DNA of 64,000 nt, taken from the NCBI RefSeq assembly GCF_052045245.1, contig NZ_JBQEON010000036.1, positions 4,970 through 68,969 on the forward strand. Reading direction: 5' to 3'. The notes under the pieces were generated by a model. That model searched no databases and was not told the DNA's origin. It worked only from the letters and a program-made list of their open reading frames with translations. Of this stretch, positions 55,273 to 63,251 are shown in pieces. Position 1 is the stretch's first letter, and every line of letters starts with the position of its first letter. Both the position numbers and the translations under genes were made by a program. Source of the stretch: Burkholderia sp052045245 (GTDB taxonomy: Bacteria > Pseudomonadota > Gammaproteobacteria > Burkholderiales > Burkholderiaceae).

Positions 55273-57626
55273 TTCAGTTCTCCAAAGAAAGTGCGGCCCG
55301 GATACGGGTGGAACACGTAGTAGCGGCGGTCCGTCAGGTTGTCGATGCCGACCGACGCGGTCCAGTGACGATCGAACCGGTAGCGCGCCTTCAGGTCGAC
55401 GACCGTGAAGGCACTGGTGCCGCCGTACACGTCCGGATTCACGTCGCTGTTGTCGAGCGTGTTGAACTGGCGGCCCGAGTAGCGGACGCCGACGCTTGCG
55501 AGCCAGTGCTCGTCGAAGCGATACGACGCGAGCAGGTTCGCGCGCATGCGTGGGATGCGCGGAAAGCGCGAGCCGACGTAGGCGGGATTCGCCGTGTCCG
55601 CCAGGATCTGCGCATTGCTCGCCGATACGTTCGCGTCGATATCGAGCCCGCGCAGCCCGACACTCTGGCCGCTGAATGCGAGCTCGATGCCGCGGACGCG
55701 CACGCGGTCGACGTTCGAGATATGGGTGACCGTCGATGCGCCCGCCACCGTCGTCTGGCTGTAGATCGAATCGCGCAGGTCGCTCTGGAACACGCTCGCG
55801 CGCACGACGCCGACGCCCACGTCGCGCTCGGCCGTGAAGTCCCAGTCGATGGCCTTTTCCGGTCGCAGGTTCGGATTGTTGTTGACGATCGCGTTGTTCG
55901 AGATCGTGCCCTGGAACAGCTCGCCGACCGTCGGGAAGCGCGTGCCGGTCGCGAACGACAGCCGGAAGCGCCAGACGTCCGTCGCGTCCCATTGCAGCGC
56001 GACTTTCGGCGACAGCGCATTTGCGCCGCGGTCCGCATAACCGAACGTGCCGTTCCCGTTGCCGAGCGCGCCGCCGTACGCATCCCAGCGCTCGTAGCGC
56101 AGCCCGAGCGTCGCCAGCCAGCCGGGCGCGAAACGCCATGCGTCCTGCGCGAACAGCGCCTGCGTGCGCGTGTCGCCCCGGTAGACGTTCGCGACCGACG
56201 TGGTCGGCCCGGCCAGCCAGTCGGCCGTGTTGTACGTGACGTTGCACAGGAAATAGTTGTCGTAGTGATAGCCGAACGTGAACGTGTGGCCCTTCACTTC
56301 CGGCGCCTCGGCCTTCAGGTCGAGCGTGCGCCAGCCGGTGCCGTCGCCCTGGAACAGCGTGCCCGCCCCGCCCTGTGCGGTCGATGCCGCGCGCAGCACG
56401 TCGCGCGACACGTCGTACGCGGACACCACGCCCGACAGCCGCCAGCCCGAATCGAGCCGGCCGTTCAGCCCAAGCGCGTACAGCCAGTTCTCCTGGTCGC
56501 CACGCTGCGGCGCGAATGCGCTTGGCGCGACGGTCATGTTCCGGCCGCCGATCGACACGTTGCCGCCGTAGACCGGTTCGCCGGCCGCATCGCGCAGGAA
56601 GGTTTCGCCGTGCTGCCGGTAATGGTTCTCCCAGTGCCCGAGCGTCAGCGTCGCATCGACGTGGTCCGTGAACGCGTAGCCCATCCGGACCGTCTCGTTC
56701 AGTTGCTCGGTCCGCTCGATGTTCTGCGCGCCGACGATCGTGCGCGGCTTGCCGTTCGGCCCGATGTCGGTGGCCGCGCCCGTCACGGGCACTGCGGCGC
56801 CGAGACGCGGGTTGTACGCGGAATTGGGGCTCGCATACTGCATCGGCTGACCGTCGTTCTCCAGCCGGTCGAGTGACAGCGAGAACCAGAACTTGCCGAT
56901 GCGATTCGCGATCCGCGCGGTCTGGTGATTACCGCCGAAGCTGTTCGCCAACCCGTAGCCATCGTGATAGCGCTGCGTGAAGAATTGCGTCGACAGCGAC
57001 GCCTCGAGCTTGTCGGGGCGCCGCGTCGTCAGCAGCACGGTCGAGCCGATCGCATTGCCGGGATACAGCACGGAAAAGGGGCCGTACAGCACGTCGACGT
57101 GCGCAATGTCGTCGGGCGCGATCAGCGACCAGCGCGGCGGGTACGCATAGCTCGAGCCGAGCAGGTTCGACAGCAGCAGGCCGTCGGCATACACGAGCCC
57201 GCGCGCACTCTGCAGCTCGTTGAAGTCGCGGCCGGCGAACACGCTGTTGCGATCGCCGATGTAGCGCTTGCGCACCATCAGGTTGGGCGCGTACTTCAGC
57301 GCATCCTCGGTGGTGACGTTGTTGTGCGCGTCGATCTGCTCGCGCGTGATCGACTCGACGACGCCCGGCGTATCCGGATCGACGGTCTGCCGCTGGGCGG
57401 TGACGCTGACGGCGGTCAGCGTGTCGCCGGTCGGCGCGGATGCGGATGCGGGTGCGACCGCGGCAACCGGTGCCGCGCTACCGGCCGGGTCGCCCGGGCC
57501 GCCCGGCACCGGATCGGCGGACCCGCCGTTGGTCGGGGCCGCGTGTGCGGCCGGCCAGGCAAAAGCGGCCGCGCACGCGAGTGCGAGCCGGCCGCGCGAC
57601 GGTCGCGCGGCGAAGGTGGACGACAT
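55260..57626 (-). CDS. TonB-dependent outer-membrane receptor
   Basis: A 788-residue receptor. A signal peptide is followed by an Ala/Pro/Gly-rich stretch, then a TonB box-like segment (TLTAVSVTAQR) and a plug domain (DALKYAPNLMVRKRYIGDRN; DVLYGPFSVLYPG). A long barrel follows and ends in the terminal aromatic FFGELKWSL. It imports a metal or metal-ligand; copper is a guess from the DUF2946 and thioredoxin neighbours. It overlaps the propeller gene by 13 bp and is 126 bp after the DUF2946 gene. Confidence 0.88.
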   Translation of the reverse strand: MSSTFAARPSRGRLALACAAAFAWPAAHAAPTNGGSADPVPGGPGDPAGSAAPVAAVAPASASAPTGDTLTAVSVTAQRQTVDPDTPGVVESITREQIDAHNNVTTEDALKYAPNLMVRKRYIGDRNSVFAGRDFNELQSARGLVYADGLLLSNLLGSSYAYPPRWSLIAPDDIAHVDVLYGPFSVLYPGNAIGSTVLLTTRRPDKLEASLSTQFFTQRYHDGYGLANSFGGNHQTARIANRIGKFWFSLSLDRLENDGQPMQYASPNSAYNPRLGAAVPVTGAATDIGPNGKPRTIVGAQNIERTEQLNETVRMGYAFTDHVDATLTLGHWENHYRQHGETFLRDAAGEPVYGGNVSIGGRNMTVAPSAFAPQRGDQENWLYALGLNGRLDSGWRLSGVVSAYDVSRDVLRAASTAQGGAGTLFQGDGTGWRTLDLKAEAPEVKGHTFTFGYHYDNYFLCNVTYNTADWLAGPTTSVANVYRGDTRTQALFAQDAWRFAPGWLATLGLRYERWDAYGGALGNGNGTFGYADRGANALSPKVALQWDATDVWRFRLSFATGTRFPTVGELFQGTISNNAIVNNNPNLRPEKAIDWDFTAERDVGVGVVRASVFQSDLRDSIYSQTTVAGASTVTHISNVDRVRVRGIELAFSGQSVGLRGLDIDANVSASNAQILADTANPAYVGSRFPRIPRMRANLLASYRFDEHWLASVGVRYSGRQFNTLDNSDVNPDVYGGTSAFTVVDLKARYRFDRHWTASVGIDNLTDRRYYVFHPYPGRTFFGELKWSL

Positions 57627-57752
57627 GGATGGTTTCCTGAAAACGTGACCGGACGCCGCCGGACGCGAACCGACGCGCCGCGCGCGTACGGCGCGGCGCG
57701 CGGACCGGACCGCGGGCGGCACGCGCGCCACCGGGCGCACGGACGATATCAA

Positions 57753-58142
57753 TCAGATCAGGACGTTTTCAGGCGGGCCGCGCGGTTGCGCGAGGCGAAT
57801 GCCGTTGCGGGGAAAATCGGGAACGGCCGGCGCGGCCGCCCGGTACGCGAATGCGCGCACGAAGCCCGGCAAGGCCGGCAGGCTCGTGCCGAGCGCGACG
57901 TTCGCCGCGAAGCCGGGACAGTACACGCAGTGCGGTACGTCAGCATGGTCAAACGACGACGTGCGACGGTCGTCGCCGGACTGCGCCAGGACGACCCGGT
58001 GCGCGCCTGCGGCACTGCACAACTCGAGCGTGAGCTCGCCGGAACCGCTCGACGCAAGACGCGCGTAGCCGACGACGGGCGACAGTACGTTCAGTACCAG
58101 CGCCAGCCATACGAGGCCGATCCATCGCGTCGTTCGTTTCAT
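57753..58142 (-). CDS. DUF2946 exported protein
   Basis: A 129-residue protein with an N-terminal signal/membrane segment (IGLVWLALVLNVLSPVVGYA), a mature part with HCVYCPG (about residue 75), and a C-terminal Pro/Arg tail ending PPENVLI. DUF2946 proteins often sit beside TonB-dependent copper receptors in Pseudomonas and Burkholderia, and the HxxC-like site could hold a metal. The ATG at 58142 is preferred to a longer upstream frame because it opens the membrane segment. Confidence 0.8.
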   Translation of the reverse strand: MKRTTRWIGLVWLALVLNVLSPVVGYARLASSGSGELTLELCSAAGAHRVVLAQSGDDRRTSSFDHADVPHCVYCPGFAANVALGTSLPALPGFVRAFAYRAAAPAVPDFPRNGIRLAQPRGPPENVLI

Positions 58143-58167
58143 CGCGGTCCAGGAAAAAGTGCGCGCA

Positions 58168-58176
58168 AGTATAACA
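58168..58176 (-). promoter_or_regulatory. Extended -10 of the DUF2946/TonB operon
   Basis: On the minus strand TGT precedes TATACT (plus positions 58168-58173), the same extended element seen before the ompA-like gene. The DUF2946 start is 26 bp downstream, so the leader would be short. Confidence 0.45.
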
Positions 58177-58283
58177 AGCGACCCGATGGTTCCGGATTGA
58201 GCCGGGCCCATGGTCGGCATCGCGCGGCGCGCGGCAGCGCATGTGCCGTTAATACAACAGAGACAAAATCTAACGATTCGCCT

Positions 58284-58321
58284 CTGGCATAAATCCAAGC
58301 GCGAGGTTGATAATCATTGAA
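58284..58321 (+). promoter_or_regulatory. Candidate promoter with Fur-like sequence before the 48-aa ORF
   Basis: CTGGCA (58284-58289) and GATAAT (58309-58314) lie 19 bp apart. The -10 is inside TTGATAATCATTGAA, which resembles a partial Fur box. This hints at iron control, but one short AT-rich match is weak evidence. Confidence 0.35.
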
Positions 58322-58339
58322 CCTGCTGGAGAAACGACC

Positions 58340-58486
58340 ATGGACGAAAGACCAACCCGCATGCCCCCGCCCGAGCAAGTGATGAGCCCGGATCCGGAAC
58401 CCGTCGGCGTGGAATTCCTCGCCGAATTGCCCGAGCATGTCCGGGCATTCTTCGACGAGCAGCACAAGCTGTACTCGCCGAAGTGA
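58340..58486 (+). CDS. Small hypothetical protein, 48 residues
   Basis: A short ORF, too small for routine scans: MDERPTRMPPPEQV at the start, then a proline-rich segment, then a helix-like acidic end VEFLAELPEHVRAFF. GGAG lies 8 nt before the ATG and the third codon positions are strongly GC-biased. No signal peptide. I do not know the family. A possible Fur-like box lies upstream, and it is divergent from the metal-type operon. Confidence 0.55.
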   Translation: MDERPTRMPPPEQVMSPDPEPVGVEFLAELPEHVRAFFDEQHKLYSPK

Positions 58487-58615
58487 ACCTACGTTCCGTT
58501 CTGTAACCGCCACGTGTCGATCGATATCGTGCGGTTCATCGCTGCGTTTTCGGCGCAGATCGCTTCGCACCCGGGCTGCAACGGCCTGACGGTGCCGGGT
58601 CAGCGCGTCCGCTGA
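58487..58615 (+). pseudogene. Possible remnant of a LysR regulator C-terminus
   Basis: The frame just after the small ORF reads VPFCNRHVSIDIVRF and then AAFSAQIASHPGC before a stop. It has the flavour of a LysR-type effector-domain end, but there is no start and no upstream part. It may equally be noise. Confidence 0.22.
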
Positions 58616-58706
58616 TTCTTCTGTCGCGTCGTTTCGCCGCGCGACTGTCTTCGTCTATCCTTCTGGTTTTCCACCCCCGGGCTACCCGGCTCTCCCGATC
58701 ATTCCA

Positions 58707-59300
58707 ATGAAGCAAGCCCTTCGTGCCAGCGTCGCTGTCGCCATGCTCGGCGCCGCCGTCCTTTCGTTCCCGCACGTCGCCCGCGCAGACGGCGACGATA
58801 CCGCGCTCACCACCCTCGTCGCCCTCGCGTCGCAGCGGCTCGCGCTTGCCGAACCCGTCGCACGCTGGAAATGGGCGAACCACAAGGCGATCGAGGACCG
58901 GCCGCGTGAAGCGGCGCTGCTCGCGTCGGTGGAAAAGCGCGCGGAACAGTCCGGCGTGGATCCGGCGTTCGCCCGGACTTTCTTCGAGGATCAGATCGCG
59001 GCGAGCAAGGACGTGCAGAACGCGCTCTTTGCGACCTGGCGCGCAACGCGGCCGCCCGAGGGCACGCCGCCCGATCTCGCGACCAGCACGCGGCCGGCGC
59101 TCGACCAGCTCACGCAGCGGATGCTGGCCGGCCTCGCGCAAGTCGCGCCGCTGCGCGACGCGCCCGATTGCCAGGCGCGGCTCGCGCGCAGCATCGCGAA
59201 CTGGAAGGCCCTCACCCGCTACGATTCGACCCGGACGCAGGCGCTCGGCACCGCGCTGTCGCATGTCTGCGCCGGCGGCGGCGCCAGCGCGGTCGGCTGA
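58707..59300 (+). CDS. Secreted chorismate mutase (AroQ gamma)
   Basis: A 197-residue protein with a signal peptide ending VARADG and a helical AroQ-gamma chorismate mutase domain: ASQRLALAEPVARWKWAN carries the usual Arg and Lys, and the second half has LARSIANWKALTR. It converts chorismate to prephenate in the periplasm, where no known pathway uses prephenate; the physiological role is unclear. A cytosolic AroQ domain is already present in pheA. Confidence 0.9.
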   Translation: MKQALRASVAVAMLGAAVLSFPHVARADGDDTALTTLVALASQRLALAEPVARWKWANHKAIEDRPREAALLASVEKRAEQSGVDPAFARTFFEDQIAASKDVQNALFATWRATRPPEGTPPDLATSTRPALDQLTQRMLAGLAQVAPLRDAPDCQARLARSIANWKALTRYDSTRTQALGTALSHVCAGGGASAVG

Positions 59301-59336
59301 GCGCGCCCGGCCATACCCGGCTGCAACGCGCGGCGC

Positions 59337-60464
59337 TCAGTCGGCAGGCGTGAGTGCCGCGAGCGGAATCAGTTGCAGGCCGCGGGCGAGATGGGTCTGC
59401 AGCAAGCGATGGGTATGGGGTTCGAACGCGCCGTCCGGGCCGTCGGCCGCGAGTCGCGCGGCCGCGTCGAGCGATTCGGCCGCACCGAGGTAGCGCCACC
59501 CGTCGATCACGTGAAACAGACGGCCCTCACCGCTCGCCTCAAACGCGACTGCACCGTCGAACGGCCAGGGCGCATTGCCCGTCCGGGCCGTATTGGCCGT
59601 GGGACGCCGGTTGTATGACGGACGCAGACGCGTAATCCACTGCGCTTCGGCGAGCATCGCGCCCAGCTCGTTGCCGGTCTCCCGCCATTCGACACGCCGC
59701 ACCTGCTGCGCGATACGCATTTCCTTCGACGAGCGCCGCTCGCCGGTCAGCAGCGCACGCAAGCGCTGCCGCACGCGGACGCTGCGTCCGACGTACAGCG
59801 CCTCGTCGCCCTCCCCAAACAGCGCGTACGCGCCGCATCCGGCCGGCGCGGTGTCGAGCCATGCTTCGGTCAGGTCGCCTCCCAGGCGGAAATGGCGTGT
59901 CGTGCGCGCGATCTGGTCGCGCAAGCGCTCGAGCGGCACGATCTCGTGCAGTTGCCGCCAGAACTGCCAGAGGAGATCGGCATCCGCGAGCGCGCGGTGC
60001 CGGGCGGCGGGCACCAGGCCATGCCGCTCGATCAGCGCATCGAGGCCATGTCGCGGCTCGCGCGGAAACAGCGCGCGCGACAGCCGTACCGTGCACAGCA
60101 CGTCCGGATTGAACGCGATGCCGGCGCGCTCGAACTCCGCACGCAGGAAGCCGCGGTCGAAGCTCGCGTTGTGCGCGACGAACAGCTTGCCGTCGAGCCG
60201 CTCGAACAGCGCGGGCGCAAGCGACGCGAACGACGGCGCGTCGCGCACCATCTCGTCCGAGATACCCGTCAGTTGCTGGATGAACGGCGGAATCGCCTGC
60301 CCCGGGTTGACCAGCGTCGTCCATGTGGACACGCCGAGCGGGCCGATTTCGACCACGCCGATTTCGGTGATGCGGTGCTCGGCGGACGAGCCCCCGGTGG
60401 TTTCAAGGTCGACGAAGACGAGCGGCTGTTCGCTGGCGGGATCGGACGGACGGGATTCGGGCAT
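59337..60464 (-). CDS. DnaQ-like 3'-5' exonuclease with GIY-YIG nuclease domain
   Basis: A 375-residue nuclease. The N-terminal DEDD exonuclease (residues about 14-180) has FVDLETTG, HNASFDRGFL and HRALADADLLW. The C-terminal GIY-YIG domain begins GAYALFGEGDEALYVGRS and includes a later ETGNELGAMLAEAQWI segment. The fusion resembles Cho-type/DinG-like repair nucleases known from proteobacteria. Its repair role is inferred. The start at 60464 is the ATG before PESRPSD. No LexA site was recognised. Confidence 0.85.
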   Translation of the reverse strand: MPESRPSDPASEQPLVFVDLETTGGSSAEHRITEIGVVEIGPLGVSTWTTLVNPGQAIPPFIQQLTGISDEMVRDAPSFASLAPALFERLDGKLFVAHNASFDRGFLRAEFERAGIAFNPDVLCTVRLSRALFPREPRHGLDALIERHGLVPAARHRALADADLLWQFWRQLHEIVPLERLRDQIARTTRHFRLGGDLTEAWLDTAPAGCGAYALFGEGDEALYVGRSVRVRQRLRALLTGERRSSKEMRIAQQVRRVEWRETGNELGAMLAEAQWITRLRPSYNRRPTANTARTGNAPWPFDGAVAFEASGEGRLFHVIDGWRYLGAAESLDAAARLAADGPDGAFEPHTHRLLQTHLARGLQLIPLAALTPAD

Positions 60465-60570
60465 GAAAAGACAGGAAAACGATGCTTCCGTGAGTATGCA
60501 CCGGCATCCGTGCTCACGACCAGCCCGATCCGGAATCGATTCGCCGGCCGCCGGCTTTTGTGCCCCGAAA

Positions 60571-60598
60571 AGCAAAAAGCCCCCGCGCTGCGGGGGCC
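60571..60598 (-). terminator. Terminator after the cold-shock gene
   Basis: GCCCCCGC/GCGGGGGC stem (60579-60586 with 60590-60597), 3-nt loop, and TTTTT on the minus strand. It is 27 nt past the stop. Confidence 0.85.
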
Positions 60599-60624
60599 GG
60601 ATGTGATCGGCAATGCGTGGCGCG

Positions 60625-60828
60625 TCAGACCGCCTGGATATTCGCTGCCTGCTTGCCTTTCGGCCCGACTTTCACGTCAAAGGAAACACGCTGGTTTTCC
60701 TTCAGCGTTTTGAAGCCGTCCATCCGGATTTCGGAAAAGTGCGCAAACAAATCTTCGCCGCCATTGTCTGACGTAATAAAACCGAAACCTTTAGCATCGT
60801 TAAACCATTTTACGATACCGGTATCCAT
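60625..60828 (-). CDS. Cold-shock domain protein
   Basis: A 67-residue CSD protein. RNP1 (KGFGFIT) and RNP2 (DLFAHFSEI) are intact, with the opening TGIVKWFND. It binds single-stranded RNA or DNA as a chaperone. The start at 60828 has GGAACGAAGG ahead; an in-frame ATG 15 bp upstream is less likely. A long leader of about 110 nt, as usual for csp genes, follows a good promoter. Confidence 0.95.
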   Translation of the reverse strand: MDTGIVKWFNDAKGFGFITSDNGGEDLFAHFSEIRMDGFKTLKENQRVSFDVKVGPKGKQAANIQAV

Positions 60829-60944
60829 ACCTTCGTTCCCCACTCGTTTAGATCAAAAAAGCTACTGTTTATAGCCGCTTCCCGAAACCCCGCAACGGTG
60901 CGCCGACAATCCCCCAGCGCTCCGCCCGGGGACGGGGTGCTGAC

Positions 60945-60974
60945 TTTATAAATTGGACAATCCGGGTGCGTCAA
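60945..60974 (-). promoter_or_regulatory. Promoter of the cold-shock gene
   Basis: On the minus strand TTGACG (plus 60969-60974) and TATAAA (60945-60950) with an 18-bp spacer. It places transcription start near 60938. The rest of 60829-61219 holds the csp leader and an AT-rich spacer with no gene I can support. Confidence 0.7.
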
Positions 60975-61219
60975 GGGAATTTTTGGCGCATTCTTTATCA
61001 AAAAAACGTCAATATCACGGGAATCGGTACACCATCGTCTTTTATTAAATGAACCGCATCAAAAACCTGTCAATCTTACCGGGACCGGATCGCCAATAAT
61101 CGAAATCGCGAAAAACCTACCGACGACGAATCGAGTCGGTAAAATCCTCGGGTTTTTTCCGGGTTGCGAAAAACCGGGGACATTGCGATGCTGCTGCAAG
61201 GCAATGGAAGGAGAAGGTC

Positions 61220-61483
61220 ATGTGGCTGGACGGAATCAAGCGCTTCGCGAGCCGGCTCGCACGCGTACGCCGCAAGTCCCGCGCGCTGGCCGAGTCCCGC
61301 GAAGCGCCGTGCGACACCGAGTTCGACCCGACCTGGCACGGCGATCATTGGCAGAACCTGCTGGCGTCACCGCTGGATGCTCGTCACTACGTGATGGAAG
61401 ACTGGACGTACACGCCGCCGCCGGCCGAAACCGACGATACGCAGCCGACAGGCAAGCGCAAGCGGCGCTCGTACGCGCAATAG
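61220..61483 (+). CDS. Small hypothetical protein
   Basis: An 87-residue protein with an amphipathic basic N-terminus (WLDGIKRFASRLARVRRK), an acidic middle, aromatic residues near DHWQNLL and ARHYVMEDWTY, and a basic tail (GKRKRRSYAQ). There is no signal peptide or membrane segment. A strong GGAAGGAGAAGG lies before the ATG, so translation is likely. The family is unknown to me. Confidence 0.7.
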   Translation: MWLDGIKRFASRLARVRRKSRALAESREAPCDTEFDPTWHGDHWQNLLASPLDARHYVMEDWTYTPPPAETDDTQPTGKRKRRSYAQ

Positions 61484-61511
61484 GGAATCGGGAAGGATCG
61501 GGACGGCGGGA

Positions 61512-61598
61512 GCAAAAAAAAAGCGCGACTGGGAAGTCGCGCCGACAAAGGTTTGGAGATCTTTTCCGTCAACGAAAAAGTCTGCTTCGGAAAGCAGA
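61512..61598 (-). ncRNA. Candidate small RNA
   Basis: On the minus strand, a TATACT -10 (plus 61605-61610) is followed within 8 nt by a perfect 7-bp hairpin (61581-61587 with 61592-61598, TCCG loop), an unstructured A/T-rich middle, then a terminator hairpin and nine T (61513-61542). The total is about 87 nt. No ORF with a ribosome site exists there. The -35 is poor. It lies between a small hypothetical gene and a porin gene, so it could act in trans, perhaps on an outer-membrane mRNA. Confidence 0.45.
61513..61542 (-). terminator. Minus-strand terminator
   Basis: GCGCGACT/AGTCGCGC stem (plus 61523-61530 with 61535-61542), 4-nt loop, then nine T on the minus strand. No protein gene on that strand ends here, which points to an untranslated transcript. 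Confidence 0.8.
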
Positions 61599-61995
61599 GA
61601 TCGCAGTATAGCGAGAGAACATCCTTTCATTATCCATGCCCCACACAAACCTCTATTGCCGATGTGTCAATAATCGCGCTAGGCCCGTCGGTACCCGGCA
61701 CTGATCGGCTGTCGCGATCGCGCAACGCCCATTCCGCAGTCCTGATTACCCTTTCCGCCTGCTGCGTTGCCGCAAAGTCTTGATGGCCGCGGCTGTCGGC
61801 GCACGCGCTCATTTTTGCGCGATTCAAAATACAGTATTGCTGGAAGCAGTTTTCTTCCGAACCCGGTGCGATCCGTACACTGCAAATGAATTTCCGACGA
61901 GGGCGCCGCGCCCCACGCGCACGGCGTCGCCGACCCGCGACGCCGCCGATGCCCGCAGCAGGTTCGATCGACATCATCCTGTTTGGAGACAGATC
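61599..61995. other. Intergenic region upstream of the porin gene
   Basis: About 400 bp with no supported gene. It contains the sRNA -10 on the minus strand and, on the plus strand, a TACACT at 61876-61881 that could be the porin -10, giving a leader of about 110 nt. The -35 is poor in both. Confidence 0.4.
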
Positions 61996-63138
61996 ATGAA
62001 AAAGACCCTGATCGTCACCGCATTGGCGGGCGTGGCCGCGACCGCCGCCCATGCGCAAAGCAGCGTCACGCTGTACGGCCTGATCGACGCCGGCATCACC
62101 TACACCAACAACCAGGGCGGTCACAGCGCGTGGCAGGAGACGAGCGGCTCGATCAACGGCAGCCGTTGGGGCCTGAGGGGCACCGAGGATCTCGGCGGCG
62201 GACTGAAAGCGATCTTCACGCTGGAAAACGGCTTCGGGATCAACAACGGCTCACTGAAGCAGAACGGCCGCGAGTTCGGCCGCCAGGCGTTCGTCGGGCT
62301 CGCGCATGACAGCTACGGCTCGCTCACGCTCGGCCGCCAGTACGACAGCGTCGTCGACTTTCTCGGCCCGCTGTCGCTCACCGGCACCCAGTACGGCGGC
62401 ACGCAGTTCGCCCATCCGTTCGACAACGACAACCTGAACAACTCGTTCCGGATCAACAACTCGGTCAAGTATCAGAGCGCCAACTACGGCGGCCTGAAGT
62501 TCGGTGCGCTGTACGGCTTCTCGAATTCCAGCGATTTCTCGAACAACCGCGCGTACAGCGTCGGCGCGACTTACAGCTACATGGGCTTCAACGTCGCGGC
62601 GGCGTACATGCAGTTGAACAACAACATCAACTCGCTCGCGCTCGCGGCCAGCGACCCCGGCGCGGTAGCCGGCGACTGGACATTCGCGGCCAGCCGTCAG
62701 CGTACCTGGGGCGCAGGCCTCAACTATGCGTTCGGGCCCGCGACGGCCGGCTTCGTGTTCACGCAAACGCGCCTGACCGATTCGGCCGGTATCAGCGCCG
62801 GGCAGTCCGGCGTATCGAGCGGCATCCCGCTCACCGGCGGCACGCGCTTCAACAATTACGAAGTGAACGGCCGCTATGCGCTGACGCCGGCGTTCTCGCT
62901 CGCCGGCTCGTACACCTACACCGACGGCCGCCTCGACGGCCAGACGCCAAGCTGGCACCAGTTCAACCTGCAGGCCGACTATGCGCTGTCGAAGCGCACC
63001 GACCTCTACCTGCAGGGCGAATATCAGCGGGTCAATTCCGACGGCCTCGCGATCGGCGCGAACATCAACGGGCTCGGTACCGCATCGTCGACGAACAAGC
63101 AGATCGCCGTCACGGCCGGTATGCGCCACCGCTTCTGA
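61996..63138 (+). CDS. Gram-negative porin (OmpC-like, GBP family)
   Basis: A 380-residue trimeric outer-membrane porin. The signal is VTALAGVAATAAHAQS; the mature protein begins SVTLYGLIDAGITY, the Burkholderia porin signature, with later GLRGTEDLGGGLKAIF, LTLGRQYDSV and the end VTAGMRHRF. Sixteen beta strands are expected. The loop LSLTGTQYGGTQFAHPFDND is near constriction loop L3. The start at 61996 has GGAGAC. It passively admits small hydrophilic solutes. Confidence 0.94.
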   Translation: MKKTLIVTALAGVAATAAHAQSSVTLYGLIDAGITYTNNQGGHSAWQETSGSINGSRWGLRGTEDLGGGLKAIFTLENGFGINNGSLKQNGREFGRQAFVGLAHDSYGSLTLGRQYDSVVDFLGPLSLTGTQYGGTQFAHPFDNDNLNNSFRINNSVKYQSANYGGLKFGALYGFSNSSDFSNNRAYSVGATYSYMGFNVAAAYMQLNNNINSLALAASDPGAVAGDWTFAASRQRTWGAGLNYAFGPATAGFVFTQTRLTDSAGISAGQSGVSSGIPLTGGTRFNNYEVNGRYALTPAFSLAGSYTYTDGRLDGQTPSWHQFNLQADYALSKRTDLYLQGEYQRVNSDGLAIGANINGLGTASSTNKQIAVTAGMRHRF

Positions 63139-63188
63139 GCAGCTTCTGAGCCGCTTCTGATCGATCCGCGGCCCGGCCATCATGACGA

Positions 63189-63213
63189 AGCGCCCCGCCC
63201 GGGGCGCTCGTTC
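63189..63213 (+). terminator. Probable terminator after the porin gene
   Basis: An 8-bp GC stem (63189-63196 with 63201-63208), 4-nt loop, and a T-containing tail (CGTTCGTTT). It is 51 nt past the stop. Confidence 0.5.
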
Positions 63214-63251
63214 GTTTCGGCGACACGCGGCACGGATGCAGCGCTACACGC

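Noticed and set aside
61630..62124. Minus-strand ORF over the porin start
   Set aside because: It covers the porin signal peptide in antisense, has no ribosome site, and its sequence is low-complexity.
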